Below the pieces are notes generated by a model that saw only the letters and a list, made by a program, of their open reading frames with translations, had not been told where the DNA came from and made no database searches. A stretch of 64,000 bases of DNA from Geodermatophilus telluris (GTDB taxonomy: Bacteria > Actinomycetota > Actinomycetes > Mycobacteriales > Geodermatophilaceae). The position numbers were made by a program, and so were the translations under genes. Positions 8,602-16,495 of this stretch are shown piece after piece. Positions within the stretch are counted from its first letter, which is position 1. Each line of letters starts with the position of its first letter. The stretch spans positions 682,001-746,000 of the forward strand of contig NZ_FMZF01000001.1 in assembly GCF_900102745.1 (NCBI RefSeq), given 5' to 3'.

Positions 8602-9213
8602 TCAGCCCTCGGGCCGCAGCAGCCGGAAGGCGTGCCCCCAGGTGCCGGTGCGCGCGCCGACCGCGACCCAGGCCAGGCACATCGGCTCCAGCCAGCGGCT
8701 CGCCTCGATGCCGCCGAGGTCGACGACGTCCCAGCCGGTGTCCCGCAGCAGCCCGGTGACGGTGTCCTTGGCCGCCTGGTCGTCCCCGCCGATGAACATC
8801 GACGGCGGCCCGCCGGGCAGCTGCGGGTCGACCATGAGCGCGTTGCCGACCGTGTTGTAGGCCTTGACCACCCGCGCGCCGGGCGCCGCCCGCTGCACCC
8901 GCTCGCCGAGGGAGTCGGTGTGGCCCACGAAGAGCTGCGGGGACCCGGTGGAGGCGTCGAGCGGGTTGGTGGCGTCGACGAGCACCGTCCCGTCGAGCTC
9001 GCCGGCCAGCGAGCCCGCGAGCGCCTCGGCGGCCGAGCCCCGGACCGCCAGGACGACGAGCTCGGCGGCCGCGGCCACCTCCGCGGGCGGGCCGGTGGGC
9101 AGGCCCCCGACCTCGGCCTGGCGGGTGCCGATGCGCACCTCGTGCCCGTGCCGGGCGTACCCGCGCGCGAGCGCCTGGCCGACCTGACCGCTGCCCAGGA
9201 TGCCGATCCGCAT
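8602..9213 (-). CDS. NADPH-dependent F420 reductase-family (NAD(P)-binding) oxidoreductase
   Basis: Rossmann-fold protein of 203 residues, like the F420-dependent NADP oxidoreductase family. It starts M-R-I-G-I-L-G-S-G-Q-V-G, the dinucleotide-binding glycine motif, followed by R-I-G-T-R-Q. The middle has V-D-A-T-N-P-L and V-V-K-A-Y-N-T-V-G-N, typical of these short reductases. Physiological cofactor (F420 or another electron carrier) cannot be settled from sequence. The ATG at 9213 begins the fold; a GTG at 9249 would add twelve non-conserved residues. Convergent with the PAS-PP2C gene, nine bases apart. Confidence 0.85.
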   Translation of the reverse strand: MRIGILGSGQVGQALARGYARHGHEVRIGTRQAEVGGLPTGPPAEVAAAAELVVLAVRGSAAEALAGSLAGELDGTVLVDATNPLDASTGSPQLFVGHTDSLGERVQRAAPGARVVKAYNTVGNALMVDPQLPGGPPSMFIGGDDQAAKDTVTGLLRDTGWDVVDLGGIEASRWLEPMCLAWVAVGARTGTWGHAFRLLRPEG

Positions 9214-9315
9214 GGCGGGCAGTGCACTCCCCGCGCCGGACGGCGACAAGGGGCCCGGACGCGCCGGCGCCCGCCCCGGCGGCTGCCGGGACGGGCGCTG
9301 GTGACGCGATGGAAC

Positions 9316-9375
9316 GGCCCCCTCGCAGGGGCCCGCGGCGAGCTGGCGAGCCGTGGGGGGCGAGGGGGACCTTCG
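9316..9375 (-). repeat. Dispersed 3'-end hairpin repeat, copy 1 of 3
   Basis: Starting directly after the TGA of the DUF1416 gene, the minus strand carries an imperfect long hairpin with GGTCCCCCTCGC on the left arm and GCGAGGGGGCC on the right. The same layout and much of the same sequence recur immediately after stop codons at 29765 and 53338. It lacks a T-tract. Likely works as a transcription terminator or 3' mRNA stabiliser. Confidence 0.65.
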
Positions 9376-9669
9376 TCAGTCGAGGACGACGGTGGTCTCG
9401 TTGAGGCCGACGTCGGCGGCGAGGACGCGCTCGCCACGGCCGGTCGGCGCCAGCGAGCGCAGCTTCCACTCACCCGGGGCGGCGAAGAAGCGGAACTCGC
9501 CCTCGGGGCTGGTGACGACCTCGGCGGTGAACTCGTCGGTGGCGTCCAGCAGCCGGACGTAGGCACCGGCCACCGGGGCGCCGTCGTGCCAGACCTGGCC
9601 CTGGATCACCGTCTGGGTGTCCAGGTCGATGCCGGCGAGGGCACCGCCCTGCTTCGGGGCACCGCACAT
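9376..9669 (-). CDS. DUF1416 protein (SseC-like)
   Basis: A 97-residue protein of the DUF1416 family, called SseC in mycobacteria, where it lies next to the CysA2/CysA3 thiosulfate sulfurtransferase. It starts M-C-G-A-P-K-Q-G and has a compact beta-sandwich-like sequence (V-I-Q-G-Q-V-W-H-D-G, then G-A-Y-V-R-L-L-D). A single cysteine at residue 2 is conserved in the family. It follows the rhodanese gene by five bases in one operon, so it probably assists sulfur transfer. The exact role is not known. The ATG at 9669 is the family start. Confidence 0.9.
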   Translation of the reverse strand: MCGAPKQGGALAGIDLDTQTVIQGQVWHDGAPVAGAYVRLLDATDEFTAEVVTSPEGEFRFFAAPGEWKLRSLAPTGRGERVLAADVGLNETTVVLD

Positions 9670-9674
9670 CGGGC

Positions 9675-10508
9675 TCAGGCCCCCTTCTCGATCGGGACGC
9701 CGACGAGCGAGCCGTACTCGGTCCACGAGCCGTCGTAGTTCTTGACGTTCTCGTGGCCCAGCAGCTCGCGCAGCACGAACCAGGTGTGGCTGGAGCGCTC
9801 GCCGATCCGGCAGTAGGCGATGGTGTCCTTCGAGGTGTCCAGGCCGGCCTCGGCGTAGAGCTTGGCCAGCTCCTCGTCGCTCTTGAAGGTGCCGTCCTCG
9901 TTGGCCGCCTTGCTCCAGGGCACGTTGACCGCGGTGGGGATGTGGCCGGGGCGCTGCGCGCCCTCCTGCGGCAGGTGCGCGGGGGCGACCAGCTTGCCGG
10001 CGAACTCGTCGGGCGAGCGGACGTCGACCAGGTTCTTCTGGCCGATCGCCTCGACGACCTCGTCGCGGAAGGCGCGGATGGAGGTGTCGGGGTCCTTCGC
10101 CTGGTACTGGGTGGCCGGCCGCTCGACGGCGTCGGAGGACAGCGGGCGGCTGTCGAGCTCCCACTTCTTGCGGCCGCCGTCGAGGAGCTTGACCTGGTCG
10201 TGGCCGTAGAGCTTGAAGTACCAGTAGGCGTAGGCGGCGAACCAGTTGTTGTTGCCGCCGTAGAGGACGACGGTGTCGTCGTTGCCGATGCCCTTGGCGC
10301 TCAGCAGCTCCTGGAACTGCTCCTTGCTGACGAAGTCGCGGCGCAGGGGGTCCTGCAGGTCCGTCTTCCAGTCCAGCTTGACCGCGCCCTCGATGTGGCC
10401 CTTGTCGTAGGCGCTGGTGTCCTCGTCGACCTCGACGAAGACGACGCCGGACCGGCCCAGGTTCTCCTGGGCCCAGTCGGCGGGAACGAGCACGTCGTTG
10501 CGGCTCAT
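9675..10508 (-). CDS. sseA: Thiosulfate sulfurtransferase (rhodanese), CysA2/SseA type
   Basis: Cytoplasmic two-domain rhodanese of 277 residues that moves sulfane sulfur from thiosulfate or a similar donor. The N-terminal rhodanese domain is catalytically inactive, as usual; the C-terminal domain carries the active loop Y-C-R-I-G-E-R-S-S with C233. Typical rhodanese segments D-V-R-S-P-D-E-F and G-H-I-P-T-A-V-N are present. It lies in the operon leader peptide - DUF4395 - sulfurtransferase - DUF1416, equivalent to the M. tuberculosis cysA2 region. Expression is probably controlled by the cysteine-rich leader at 11035-11109. Confidence 0.95.
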   Translation of the reverse strand: MSRNDVLVPADWAQENLGRSGVVFVEVDEDTSAYDKGHIEGAVKLDWKTDLQDPLRRDFVSKEQFQELLSAKGIGNDDTVVLYGGNNNWFAAYAYWYFKLYGHDQVKLLDGGRKKWELDSRPLSSDAVERPATQYQAKDPDTSIRAFRDEVVEAIGQKNLVDVRSPDEFAGKLVAPAHLPQEGAQRPGHIPTAVNVPWSKAANEDGTFKSDEELAKLYAEAGLDTSKDTIAYCRIGERSSHTWFVLRELLGHENVKNYDGSWTEYGSLVGVPIEKGA

Positions 10509-10542
10509 GGGGGGTGTTCCTCCCTGTGGTGGTGTGCGGTGG

Positions 10543-10980
10543 TCAGGTGGTGCGGGCGGGGCGGACCCGCCGGACGGTCAGGTACAGCTCGCAGCCGAGA
10601 CAGAAGCCGGTGGCGGCGTTGAGCAGGGCCGCCACCAGGGCGAGCCCCGTGGCGACGGCGCCGAGCAGCGGCGCGCCGAGCAGGTAGCCCGCCGCGCCGA
10701 CGGCGGCGAAGACGAACCCGACGAGCTGGGCGAAGCGCAGCGGCGCCTCGGGCTCGCGCTCGCGCGCCGGACCCAGCCGCGGCGCGACGAGGGTGCGGAA
10801 CAGGACGGCGTAGGGCGCGTGGCGCAGCCCGGCCGCGGCGCCGACGGCGAACACCACCGCCTGGACGGCGACCAGCGGGCCGGAGCCGGTGAGCAGGACG
10901 ACGGCCAGGACGGCGCTGGTGACCCACGCGGCGAACCGGGGGCCGCGCACGTCGACCACGCGGGCAGGACTCTGGGACAT
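10543..10980 (-). CDS. DUF4395 membrane protein
   Basis: A 145-residue integral membrane protein with about four hydrophobic helices. The family signature V-D-V-R-G-P-R-F appears at the N-terminus and F-C-L-G-C-E-L-Y near the C-terminus. The C-x-x-C pair beside a membrane helix and the association with thioredoxin and rhodanese genes suggest a role in membrane thiol or sulfane-sulfur handling, but no reaction is established. It is the first full-size gene after the cysteine-rich leader peptide; its ATG lies 54 bases after the leader stop, within the likely attenuated region. Confidence 0.88.
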   Translation of the reverse strand: MSQSPARVVDVRGPRFAAWVTSAVLAVVLLTGSGPLVAVQAVVFAVGAAAGLRHAPYAVLFRTLVAPRLGPAREREPEAPLRFAQLVGFVFAAVGAAGYLLGAPLLGAVATGLALVAALLNAATGFCLGCELYLTVRRVRPARTT

Positions 10981-11015
10981 CGATGGGCTCTCCGGACGGC
11001 GATCGGGGCACGTCT

Positions 11016-11034
11016 GGGCGGAGCGGGGCCGCCC
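11016..11034 (-). promoter_or_regulatory. Hairpin directly after the Cys leader peptide (putative attenuator)
   Basis: The minus-strand sequence after the leader TGA begins GGGCGG, seven bases, CCGCCC: a perfect six-base-pair hairpin touching the stop codon. A ribosome finishing or stalling in the leader would alter its folding. It lies upstream of the DUF4395 ribosome site, so it could couple leader translation to expression of the sulfur operon. Confidence 0.5.
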
Positions 11035-11109
11035 TCAGGCGGCGCGACAGAGGCAGCTGCCGACGCGGCACAGGTCGACTGTGCGGCGCGAGGTCAGCAG
11101 GGTGCCCAC
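11035..11109 (-). CDS. Cysteine-rich leader peptide (24 residues) of the sulfur operon
   Basis: A short frame from GTG (11109-11107) to TGA encodes M-G-T-L-L-T-S-R-R-T, then V-D-L-C-R-V-G-S, then C-L-C-R-A-A. The R-R-x-V-D-L-C-R-V core with trailing cysteines matches the short peptides found before sulfur-assimilation genes in Streptomyces and mycobacteria, where polycysteine leaderless frames act as cysteine-responsive attenuators. Three of the last eleven codons are cysteine (TGC, TGC, TGT). TACCCT ends six bases before the GTG, so the mRNA should be leaderless. A hairpin starts directly at the stop and DUF4395 begins 54 bases downstream. When cysteine is scarce, stalling in the Cys codons should open the leader and raise expression of the operon; this regulatory model is inferred. 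Confidence 0.8.
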   Translation of the reverse strand: MGTLLTSRRTVDLCRVGSCLCRAA

Positions 11110-11121
11110 GCGGCGAGGGTA
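11110..11121 (-). promoter_or_regulatory. Leaderless promoter of the Cys leader/sulfur operon
   Basis: TACCCT (11121-11116, minus strand) followed by six bases and the GTG of the leader peptide. It starts six bases after the thioredoxin stop, so the operon can be transcribed apart from the thioredoxin gene. Confidence 0.5.
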
Positions 11122-11126
11122 GCCGA

Positions 11127-11567
11127 TCACGACGGCGCCCCCGTGTGGGCGTCGACGACGGCGGTGAGCTCGTCGGGCCGGGGCGCGCCGCTGCTGCGGC
11201 CGAGCAGCCGGCCGCGGCGGTCGAGGTAGAACAGCGTGGGGGTGCGGCGGACGCCGAGCTCGCGGACGGCGTCGAGGTGGCTCTCCGCGTCGACGTGCAC
11301 GTAGGCCAGGCCCGGGCGGGTCGACTCCAGGTGCTGCAGCCGGGCGCGCGTCGTCCGGCAGGGTCCGCAGAACGCGGTGGAGAACTGGACGACGGTGAGG
11401 TCGGCGTCCCCGGGCCGCACGCCCAGGCCCTCGAGCACCGCGGTCGGTCCGCCCACCGTCTCCTCCTCCGCCGCGCGCACCCTGCCGTCGCGGGCGCGCA
11501 CCCACCAGGCCGCCGCGGCGGTCAGGACCAGTGCCGCGACGAGCACCAGCACCCCGGTCCCGCTCAT
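11127..11567 (-). CDS. Membrane-anchored thioredoxin-like protein
   Basis: A 146-residue thioredoxin-fold protein with an N-terminal hydrophobic anchor (V-L-V-L-V-A-A-L-V-L-T-A-A) and the active site F-C-G-P-C. T-P-T-L-F-Y-L-D supplies the cis-proline region. It resembles the thioredoxin ThiX next to cysA2 in M. tuberculosis. The fold probably faces the periplasm if the anchor is N-in, but the orientation is not certain. The ATG at 11567 directly precedes the membrane helix. It lies immediately upstream of the Cys leader and the DUF4395-rhodanese operon, implying shared thiol chemistry. Confidence 0.88.
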   Translation of the reverse strand: MSGTGVLVLVAALVLTAAAAWWVRARDGRVRAAEEETVGGPTAVLEGLGVRPGDADLTVVQFSTAFCGPCRTTRARLQHLESTRPGLAYVHVDAESHLDAVRELGVRRTPTLFYLDRRGRLLGRSSGAPRPDELTAVVDAHTGAPS

Positions 11568-11615
11568 CCCCCGCCCCAACGGGCACCGTCCGGGGGGCAT
11601 TCCCCGGTCACCCGG

Positions 11616-12305
11616 TCAGGCGGTGGCCGCGAGGACGACGTCGCTGCCCTCCACCGAGACCCGCACCCCGTCGTCCCCGGGCGTGACACCGGTGAGCTGC
11701 AGGTCGTAGGGCAGCTCGACCGGGTAGCGCAGGTCCAGCAGCGCGACGGCCCGGTCGACGACGAGGTCGGGCACGTCGACGCCGGCCGCGGCGGCGTCCT
11801 CCACCACGACGACCAGCTCGTCGCCGTCGAGCACGACGTCGCCGGTCGCGGTGAGCGGCACGGTGTAGCCGAGCACCTCGACGGTGCGGGTGACCCGCAG
11901 CCCGTCGCCGGCGCGCTCGAGGGTGGTGTCGGCGCCGAGCTCGCGCGAGAGCAGCGCGTAGCTCAGCGTCGCCGTCCCCTGCACCCGGTCGACGGGCACC
12001 TGCTGCACCGTGCCCGACAGCGCGTCGGACAGCGGCACGTGCACCCCGCGCAGCGTGACGTCGGCCCGGGTGCCCGGCCGGCCGAGGTCCTCGGCGGTCA
12101 GCCCGATGCGCACCTCGTCGTAGCGCCCCTGCACGGCCTGGGTGAGGAAGGGCCAGCCGGTGAGGTCCACCTCGGGCGCACCGGCCAGGGCGCCGGCCTC
12201 CTGCAGCGCCGTGGCCACCCGGTCCTCGGCCACCCCCTCGGCGACCCGGTCGACGCCCAGCGCGAGCAGGACGAGCAGGGTCAGGACGACCAGCAGGGCG
12301 CGCAC
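11616..12305 (-). CDS. LmeA-like phospholipid-binding protein (DUF2993)
   Basis: A 229-residue exported or membrane-anchored protein of the DUF2993 family, related to mycobacterial LmeA, which binds phospholipids and supports lipomannan synthesis. An N-terminal hydrophobic helix (L-L-V-V-L-T-L-L-V-L-L-A) precedes V-D-L-T-G-W-P-F-L-T-Q, the family hallmark, and a repetitive beta-rich body. No cysteine follows the helix, so it is not a lipoprotein. Its GTG is three bases after the stop of the upstream membrane-protein gene, suggesting co-transcription. Confidence 0.85.
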   Translation of the reverse strand: MRALLVVLTLLVLLALGVDRVAEGVAEDRVATALQEAGALAGAPEVDLTGWPFLTQAVQGRYDEVRIGLTAEDLGRPGTRADVTLRGVHVPLSDALSGTVQQVPVDRVQGTATLSYALLSRELGADTTLERAGDGLRVTRTVEVLGYTVPLTATGDVVLDGDELVVVVEDAAAAGVDVPDLVVDRAVALLDLRYPVELPYDLQLTGVTPGDDGVRVSVEGSDVVLAATA

Positions 12306-12308
12306 CGG

Positions 12309-13130
12309 TCAGACCACGGCGAGGGCGAGCAGCGCCGGCACGCAGGCGGCCAGCGGCAGGACGGCGTCGCCGAGCACCCCGGCGGCCGCCCGCGCTCCCG
12401 CGGCGGACCGGGCGTCGGCCAGGGCGAACGAGGCGGCCAGCCCGGCGAGGGCGGCGACCAGGCCCAGGACCAGGCCGGTCGTCACCCCGGTGACGGTGTC
12501 CACCAGGGTGCCGGTGCCGCTGCCCCACAGCGCGACGGCCACGGCCGCGGCCACCGCCAGCAGCACCCCCGGCACGCCGCGGCGGACGCCCTCGGCGACC
12601 GCGGGCCGGGGCAGCACGGCGTCGACCAGGTGCCCGGTGACCAGCGCCGCGCCGACGACGAGCAGCGGGGAGCCGGCCGGGTCGCCGTCGTCGCCCGCGA
12701 GGTCGGGGAGCAGCAGCAGCGCCAGCGCGCAGACGGCGGTCACCAGCAGCGCGGTGGCGCCGAGCGAGCCGACGACGTCGCGGCGCGGCGGCCGGCGCAG
12801 CATCTGGTGCAGCACCGAGGCCAGCAGCGCCGGACCGGCGACGGCGAGCACCGCACCCGGGCCGGGGCGCTCGGCCGCGCCGACCAGCAGGTCGGCGACG
12901 ACGCCCGCCACCAGCGCGAGCACGGCGACGCCCCGCGCGCCGGCCGGGGCGGTGGCCGCCACCCAGCCGGCGGCCAGCGCCGCCTGCAGCAGCACGACCG
13001 CGGCCAGCCGGCCCGGTTCGCCCAGCGCGGCGGGCGCCCCGACCAGCAGCGCGGTGGCACCGGCCACCGCGACGGCGGCGGCCAGCTGCCCCCCGCGCGC
13101 GGACGGCCGGGACTCCAGCGCGGTGGTCAC
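12309..13130 (-). CDS. Polytopic membrane protein, unknown function
   Basis: A 273-residue protein, extremely alanine- and leucine-rich, with about eight predicted helices and short charged loops. No catalytic motif is visible. GTG at 13130 is chosen because GAGGAGG lies five bases upstream; the next upstream frame lacks a ribosome site. It sits in an apparent operon with the LmeA-like gene, which may link it to envelope lipid metabolism. I do not recognise the family. Confidence 0.65.
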   Translation of the reverse strand: MTTALESRPSARGGQLAAAVAVAGATALLVGAPAALGEPGRLAAVVLLQAALAAGWVAATAPAGARGVAVLALVAGVVADLLVGAAERPGPGAVLAVAGPALLASVLHQMLRRPPRRDVVGSLGATALLVTAVCALALLLLPDLAGDDGDPAGSPLLVVGAALVTGHLVDAVLPRPAVAEGVRRGVPGVLLAVAAAVAVALWGSGTGTLVDTVTGVTTGLVLGLVAALAGLAASFALADARSAAGARAAAGVLGDAVLPLAACVPALLALAVV

Positions 13131-13285
13131 GCACCCTCCTCGCCGGGACCCGGCGGCGCCGGGTCGGGCCGCGTCGTCAGCGATGGTGGCAGACACCCGC
13201 CGCTCCGGCGCCCGGCGAGCCGGGCGGGTGCCGGCCCGGCGTGTCGCCCTGCGGCAGCTCCCGGACCCGGCGGGCAGCCGTCGGC

Positions 13286-13291
13286 TATCCT
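13286..13291 (+). promoter_or_regulatory. Putative -10 element of glnR
   Basis: TATCCT on the plus strand, about 48 bases before the glnR ATG, with GAGGAG (13329-13334) as ribosome site. It is the best TANNNT match between the divergent genes. Confidence 0.35.
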
Positions 13292-13339
13292 GCGGGCTCG
13301 GTTCGACAGCGCCGTCGACAGCCTCCCCGAGGAGACGAC

Positions 13340-14086
13340 ATGCGACTCGTGCTCATGACCGCGGCGCGTCAGGCCACCACCGAGGTGCTCCCCGCCCTGG
13401 GCCTGCTCGGCCACCAGGTGCGGGTGGTGGCTCCCGAGCTGTCCAGCCTGCTCGACGGCGACTCCGGTGACGTCGTGCTCGTCGACGCCCGGCACGACCT
13501 GATCCAGGCCCGCACGCTGTGCGGGCTCCTGTCCTCCACGGGGGTGGCCTCCGCGCTGGTCGCCGTCCTCTCCGAGGGCGGGCTGGTGGCCCTGTCGGCC
13601 GACTGGGGCGTCGACGACGTGCTGCTCGACACCGCCGGCCCCGCCGAGGTCGACGCCCGCCTCAAGTGGGCCACCGCCCGCCGGCTCGCCGCGACCACCC
13701 CGGCCGACGGTGCCGACGGCGGGGTCACGCAGGCCGGTGAGCTGGTCATCGACGAGCACAGCTACTCGGCCAAGCTCCGCGGCCGGCCGCTGGACCTCAC
13801 CTACAAGGAGTTCGAGCTCCTCAAGTACCTCGCCCAGCACCCGGGCCGGGTGTTCTCCCGCGCCCAGCTGCTGCAGGAGATCTGGGGCTACGACTACTTC
13901 GGCGGCACCCGGACCGTCGACGTCCACGTCCGCCGGCTGCGCGCCAAGCTCGGCACCGAGCACGAGGCGCTGATCGGCACGGTGCGCAACGTGGGCTACA
14001 AGCTCGACCAGCAGGTCGCCGACGCCACCGCGGCCGCCGCGCGCGCCGAGGCGGAGGAGCGGGCGACGCCCGCGCCGCTGCGCTGA
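13340..14086 (+). CDS. glnR: Nitrogen-metabolism response regulator GlnR
   Basis: OmpR-type regulator of 248 residues that controls nitrogen assimilation genes in actinobacteria. The atypical receiver starts [14 protein letters not shown] and has [12 protein letters not shown], the orphan GlnR pattern rather than a normal acidic pocket. The winged helix is nearly canonical: [33 protein letters not shown] charged, alanine-rich tail follows. No sensor kinase is adjacent, as expected for this orphan regulator. It precedes mshD with a CTGA overlap, an order also seen in M. tuberculosis (Rv0818-Rv0819). Confidence 0.93.
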   Translation: MRLVLMTAARQATTEVLPALGLLGHQVRVVAPELSSLLDGDSGDVVLVDARHDLIQARTLCGLLSSTGVASALVAVLSEGGLVALSADWGVDDVLLDTAGPAEVDARLKWATARRLAATTPADGADGGVTQAGELVIDEHSYSAKLRGRPLDLTYKEFELLKYLAQHPGRVFSRAQLLQEIWGYDYFGGTRTVDVHVRRLRAKLGTEHEALIGTVRNVGYKLDQQVADATAAAARAEAEERATPAPLR

Positions 14087-15027
14087 GCGCCTCCCCCGCC
14101 CGCGACACCGGGCGACTCGACCCGGCCGCCACCGCCGCCGTCCTCGCGCTGCTGCGCGCCGCGGCGGCGGCCGACGGCGTGCGCCCGCTGTCGGAGGAGG
14201 CGGAGCTGCGGCTGCAGCACGGCGGCCCGCCCGGCGGCCGCGACGTCCTCCTGCTCGACGACGGCGGCGCCCCCGCCGGGTACGCCCGCCTGGAGCTGGG
14301 CGGGCCCGGCTCGGACGACGACGCGGAGGCCGAGCTGGTCGTGGCACCCGCCGCCCGCGGCCGCGGCACCGGGGACGCCCTGCTGACCCGTCTCGAGGAG
14401 CTGGCCGGCGACCGCCCCCTGCGGGTGTGGGCGCACGGCGACCTGCCGCCCGCGACCGCGCTGGCCACCGCCCGCGGCTACACCCGCGCCCGGGTGCTGC
14501 TGCAGATGCGCCGGCCGCTCACCGACGACGACCTCGAGCCCGGCACCGCGCTGCCCCCGGACGTGCACGTGGCCGCCTACCGCCCGGGCCGGGACGGTCC
14601 GGCCTGGCTGCGGGTCAACGCCCGCGCGTTCGCCACGCACCCGGAGCAGGGGTCCTGGACGCCGGAGGACCTGCGGCTGCGCGAGGCCGAGCCGTGGTTC
14701 GACCCGGCCGGCTTCCTGCTCGCCTGGCGCGGCGACCGCGACGCCGGCGGCACGCTGCTCGGCTCGCACTGGACCAAGGTGCACCCGCCCGGCGACGCCG
14801 GCCCCGACCCCGTGGGCGAGGTGTACGTCCTCGGCGTCGACCCCGACGCGCAGGGCCTGGGCCTGGGCCGCGCGCTGACCGACCTCGGGCTGGCGCACCT
14901 GCGCGGCCGCGGCCTGGACCAGGTGCTCCTCTACGTCGAGGAGGACAACACCGCGGCGGTGCGGCTCTACGAGGGCCGCGGCTTCGCCCGGTACGCCGTC
15001 GACGTCTCCTGGCGGCGCGTGCCGTAG
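14083..15027 (+). CDS. mshD: Mycothiol synthase MshD
   Basis: Acetyl-CoA:Cys-GlcN-Ins acetyltransferase, the last step of mycothiol synthesis. Two tandem GNAT domains: the first with [10 protein letters not shown], the second with [17 protein letters not shown] and [13 protein letters not shown]. The usual MshD N-terminus (L-D-x-A-x-x-x-x-V-L-x-L-L, then A-D-G-V-x-P-L-S-E) is encoded upstream of the first GTG (14179). The only possible initiation codon far enough upstream is CTG at 14083, overlapping the glnR stop as CTGA. That start gives 314 residues, normal for MshD; starting at GTG 14179 would give 282 and cut into conserved sequence. Confidence 0.9.
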   Translation: MSASPARDTGRLDPAATAAVLALLRAAAAADGVRPLSEEAELRLQHGGPPGGRDVLLLDDGGAPAGYARLELGGPGSDDDAEAELVVAPAARGRGTGDALLTRLEELAGDRPLRVWAHGDLPPATALATARGYTRARVLLQMRRPLTDDDLEPGTALPPDVHVAAYRPGRDGPAWLRVNARAFATHPEQGSWTPEDLRLREAEPWFDPAGFLLAWRGDRDAGGTLLGSHWTKVHPPGDAGPDPVGEVYVLGVDPDAQGLGLGRALTDLGLAHLRGRGLDQVLLYVEEDNTAAVRLYEGRGFARYAVDVSWRRVP

Positions 15028-15028
15028 C

Positions 15029-15044
15029 CGTCCCTCGCGGGACG
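15029..15044 (+). terminator. Short hairpin after mshD
   Basis: CGTCCC, TCGC, GGGACG: a perfect six-base-pair stem two bases past the mshD stop, with no T-tract. A weak terminator candidate separating mshD from the pst operon. Confidence 0.35.
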
Positions 15045-15096
15045 CGACCGGTCTCCCTCCCGCGCGGGTGTGCCCCCGGCCACTCGACACGCGGTC

Positions 15097-15206
15097 GTTC
15101 ACCCGGACGACGGAACGTCGCCGTCACCCGGTCGGCAGAGCCTCCGCAGGCGTTCACCGACCGTTCACCGACGCACCCGAGACCGGCCACCTGCGCTGCC
15201 TACCGT
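15097..15206 (+). promoter_or_regulatory. PHO box direct repeats and -10 of pstS
   Basis: Two adjacent 11-bp units, GTTCACCGACC (15152-15162) and GTTCACCGACG (15163-15173), match the Streptomyces PhoP direct-repeat unit. A further GTTCACCCGGA at 15097 lies exactly 55 bases (five 11-bp units) upstream. TACCGT at 15201-15206 is a plausible -10, putting the paired repeats just upstream of the -35 region. This suggests activation of pstSCAB under phosphate starvation. Confidence 0.7.
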
Positions 15207-15270
15207 CGCTGACCGTTGGTCCCACAGCCCGGCAACGACGTCCGGGTCCCCTCTCCCGAAAGGCACTGGG

Positions 15271-16389
15271 TTGACGCTCAGCACCAGGTCCCGCGCCGCT
15301 GTCCTCTCGACGGCGCTGGCCGGCACCCTCGCGCTCGCCGCCTGCGGCGCGGCCAACGAGTCCAGCGGCTCCTCGAGCGGCGGCGGCAGCAGCGACGCCG
15401 GCGCGCAGGAGCTCAGCGGCGACCTCGTCGGCGCCGGCGCGAGCAGCCAGCAGGCGGCCATGGAGGCCTGGCAGGCCGGCTTCGAGGGTGAGCACCCCGA
15501 CGTCCAGTTCAGCTACGACCCGGTCGGCTCCGGTGGCGGGCGCGAGCAGTTCATCGCCGGCTCCACCGACTTCGCCGGCTCCGACGCCGCGCTGGACGAC
15601 GAGGAGCTGACCGCCGCGCAGGAGCGCTGCGGCGGCGGTGAGGTCTTCGAGCTGCCCAACTACGTCTCGCCGATCGCCGTGGTGTTCAACCTCGAGGGCG
15701 TCGAAGAGCTCGACCTGCAGCCGGCCACGATCGCCGGCATCTTCACCGGCGCCATCACGAACTGGAACGACCCGGCCATCGCCGCGGACGACCCGGACGC
15801 GACGCTGCCCGACCAGCCCATCACCCCGGTGCACCGCGGGGACGACTCGGGCACCACCGACAACTTCACCGACTACCTGTTCCAGACCGCCGGTGACGTG
15901 TGGACCGCCGAGCCCGACGGCGTGTGGCCGCTGCCCGGTGGCGAGGCCGCCAACGGCACCTCCGGCGTGATCGGCGTCGTCGAGAGCACCGTCGGTGCGG
16001 TCACCTACGCCGACGCCAGCCGCGCCGGTGAGCTCGGGGTGGCCCGCGTGGGCGTCGGCGGCGAGTTCGTCGCGCCGTCGGCCGAGGCCGCGGCCGCCGT
16101 CGTCGAGAACAGCCCGGCCGTGGAGGGCCGCGGCGAGTACGACTTCGCCATCGAGGTGAACCGGCAGACCGAGGGGTCGGGTGAGTACCCGATCGTCCTG
16201 GTCAGCTACCACATCGGCTGCGTCCGGTACGACGACCAGTCCACCGCCGACAACGTCCAGGCCTTCCTGTCCTACGTGGTCAGCGAGGACGGCCAGCAGG
16301 CCGCCGCCGACAACGCCGGCAACGCGCCGATCTCGGACTCCCTGCGCGAGCAGGCCCAGGCCGCGGTCGACGCCATCAGCGCCGGCTGA
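15271..16389 (+). CDS. pstS: Phosphate ABC transporter substrate-binding lipoprotein PstS
   Basis: Extracytoplasmic phosphate-binding lipoprotein of 372 residues. A signal peptide ends in the lipobox L-A-L-A-A-C, followed by a serine/glycine linker. Binding-site segments G-A-G-A-S-S-Q-Q, G-S-G-G-G-R-E-Q-F, F-A-G-S-D-A and H-R-G-D-D-S-G-T-T-D are typical of PstS. The TTG at 15271 is chosen because GAAAGG lies seven bases upstream and the signal peptide begins there; the frame upstream overlaps the promoter. First gene of pstSCAB, under the PHO box. Confidence 0.95.
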   Translation: MTLSTRSRAAVLSTALAGTLALAACGAANESSGSSSGGGSSDAGAQELSGDLVGAGASSQQAAMEAWQAGFEGEHPDVQFSYDPVGSGGGREQFIAGSTDFAGSDAALDDEELTAAQERCGGGEVFELPNYVSPIAVVFNLEGVEELDLQPATIAGIFTGAITNWNDPAIAADDPDATLPDQPITPVHRGDDSGTTDNFTDYLFQTAGDVWTAEPDGVWPLPGGEAANGTSGVIGVVESTVGAVTYADASRAGELGVARVGVGGEFVAPSAEAAAAVVENSPAVEGRGEYDFAIEVNRQTEGSGEYPIVLVSYHIGCVRYDDQSTADNVQAFLSYVVSEDGQQAAADNAGNAPISDSLREQAQAAVDAISAG

Positions 16390-16400
16390 CACACCCCGCC

Positions 16401-16443
16401 CGCGGTGGCCCGGGAGCGTCCGACGACGCCCCGGGCCACCGCG
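16401..16443 (+). terminator. 14-bp perfect hairpin between pstS and pstC
   Basis: The arms 16401-16414 and 16430-16443 are perfectly complementary around a 15-base loop. There is no T-run. Likely a partial terminator or a 3' stabiliser that raises the amount of binding protein relative to the permease, as in other binding-protein transporter operons. Confidence 0.6.
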
Positions 16444-16495
16444 CCGCCCGGAGACGGGCACCCGACACCCACCTGATCGATCCCACGGAGCAGCG

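Noticed and set aside
10983-13358. 791-codon plus-strand frame opposite the thioredoxin, LmeA and membrane genes
   Set aside because: Composition is Gly/Arg/His/Gln-rich and non-globular; the opposite strand has recognised families and ribosome sites.
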